Shown: piece by piece, positions 17,459-17,500 of the stretch | How the letters are laid out: the number at the start of each line of letters is the position of its first letter | Numbering within the stretch: the stretch's first letter is position 1 | Assembly (NCBI GenBank): GCA_018398765.1 | Contig: JAHBMJ010000730.1 | Coordinates: 11,298-28,797, forward strand | DNA from: Chromera velia | Taxonomy: Eukaryota; Sar; Chromeraceae | Reading direction: 5' to 3' | Length of the DNA stretch: 17,500 nucleotides | Program-made: the position numbers and the translations under genes | Notes under the pieces: model-generated | Databases searched by the model: none | Seen by the model: the letters and a program-made list of their open reading frames with translations, nothing else | Told to the model about the DNA's origin: nothing

Positions 17459-17500
17459 CTTTTGCCTTCAAGTCGGACCTCAAACTTAAATTGCCCAAAA

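Larger units (their letters stand above)
13258..17500 (+). mobile_element. Degenerate non-LTR (LINE) retrotransposon, right end beyond window
   Basis: Parts in order: a 5' region of tandem monomers (13258-14200), a leader (14200-14487), an ORF1-like region in shifting frames (14488-16836), and the start of ORF2 with an APE-type endonuclease N-terminus (16837-17458). No reverse transcriptase, LTR or poly-A tail is visible because the element continues past the window. In-frame stops and frameshifts show the copy is inactive. The LINE may begin left of the DNA transposon, around 10506, with the transposon inserted into its first monomer. The similarity supporting that is weak. Confidence 0.65.

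Noticed and set aside
1-17500. tRNA, rRNA or other structured RNA genes
   Set aside because: I found no cloverleaf, B-box pair or rRNA-like stretch by eye. A tRNA/Rfam scan would be needed to exclude small ones.

Overview
This window is nuclear DNA from a eukaryote, almost certainly a protist or alga with a repeat-rich, intron-bearing genome. The evidence is a single-copy-looking gene split by introns of about 0.85 and 1.1 kb, abundant microsatellites, a non-LTR retrotransposon and a terminal-inverted-repeat transposon. There are no ribosome-binding sites, operons or other prokaryotic organisation. A chromerid-type alveolate (for example Chromera) is my best guess, but that is an impression of style and not something the bases prove.

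Layout, left to right. (1) 1-323: the last codons of a plus-strand gene entering from the left. (2) 324-2453: gene-poor DNA with AT-rich stretches and a 195-bp AC/AG microsatellite. (3) 2454-5420, minus: a three-exon gene for a JMJD8-like JmjC/cupin protein of the secretory pathway. It can be rebuilt exactly from phase-matched splice sites, and its introns are packed with GACA, GAAA, CT and poly-A repeats. (4) 5421-6403: an intergenic region between divergent genes, with palindromes and a cluster of TGCATG motifs. (5) 6404-7186, plus: a charged, coiled-coil-like hypothetical protein. (6) 7187-7938: AT-rich convergent 3' intergenic DNA. (7) 7939-8901, minus: an unrecognised gene, partial at its 5' end and interrupted by an in-frame TAG. 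(8) 9190-10400: repeat DNA ending in about 800 bp of a 9-bp minisatellite with almost no G on the plus strand. (9) 10506-17500: a nested mobile-element region.

The nested region is the most interesting part. A 2,623-bp DNA transposon (10635-13257) has perfect 16-bp termini inside imperfect inverted repeats of about 200 bp, and is flanked by a perfect 9-bp target-site duplication (GGACAGGTA). Inside it a minus-strand gene of 167 codons can be assembled from two exons whose split codon matches exactly (13042-12781 and 11268-11027). The 1,512-bp intron between them carries a second, internal pair of inverted repeats, 15 copies of an AGAACC/GGTTCT motif, and an opposite-strand ORF of about 320 codons broken by two in-frame stops. 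I recognise neither protein and see no known transposase, so this may be an undescribed transposon lineage. The target site is a consensus 5' splice site (CAG|GTAAGT) at the end of an open 42-codon exon-like block, and the duplication leaves a CAG|GT on both sides of the element.

To the right (13258-17500) lies a degenerate LINE. It has a 5' region built of about 536-bp tandem monomers that contain roughly 50-bp subrepeats, then a Pro/Ser-rich ORF1-like region in shifting frames, then the start of an APE-type endonuclease domain in which the expected catalytic Glu is Lys and a frameshift follows. The LINE runs off the right edge, so no reverse transcriptase is visible.
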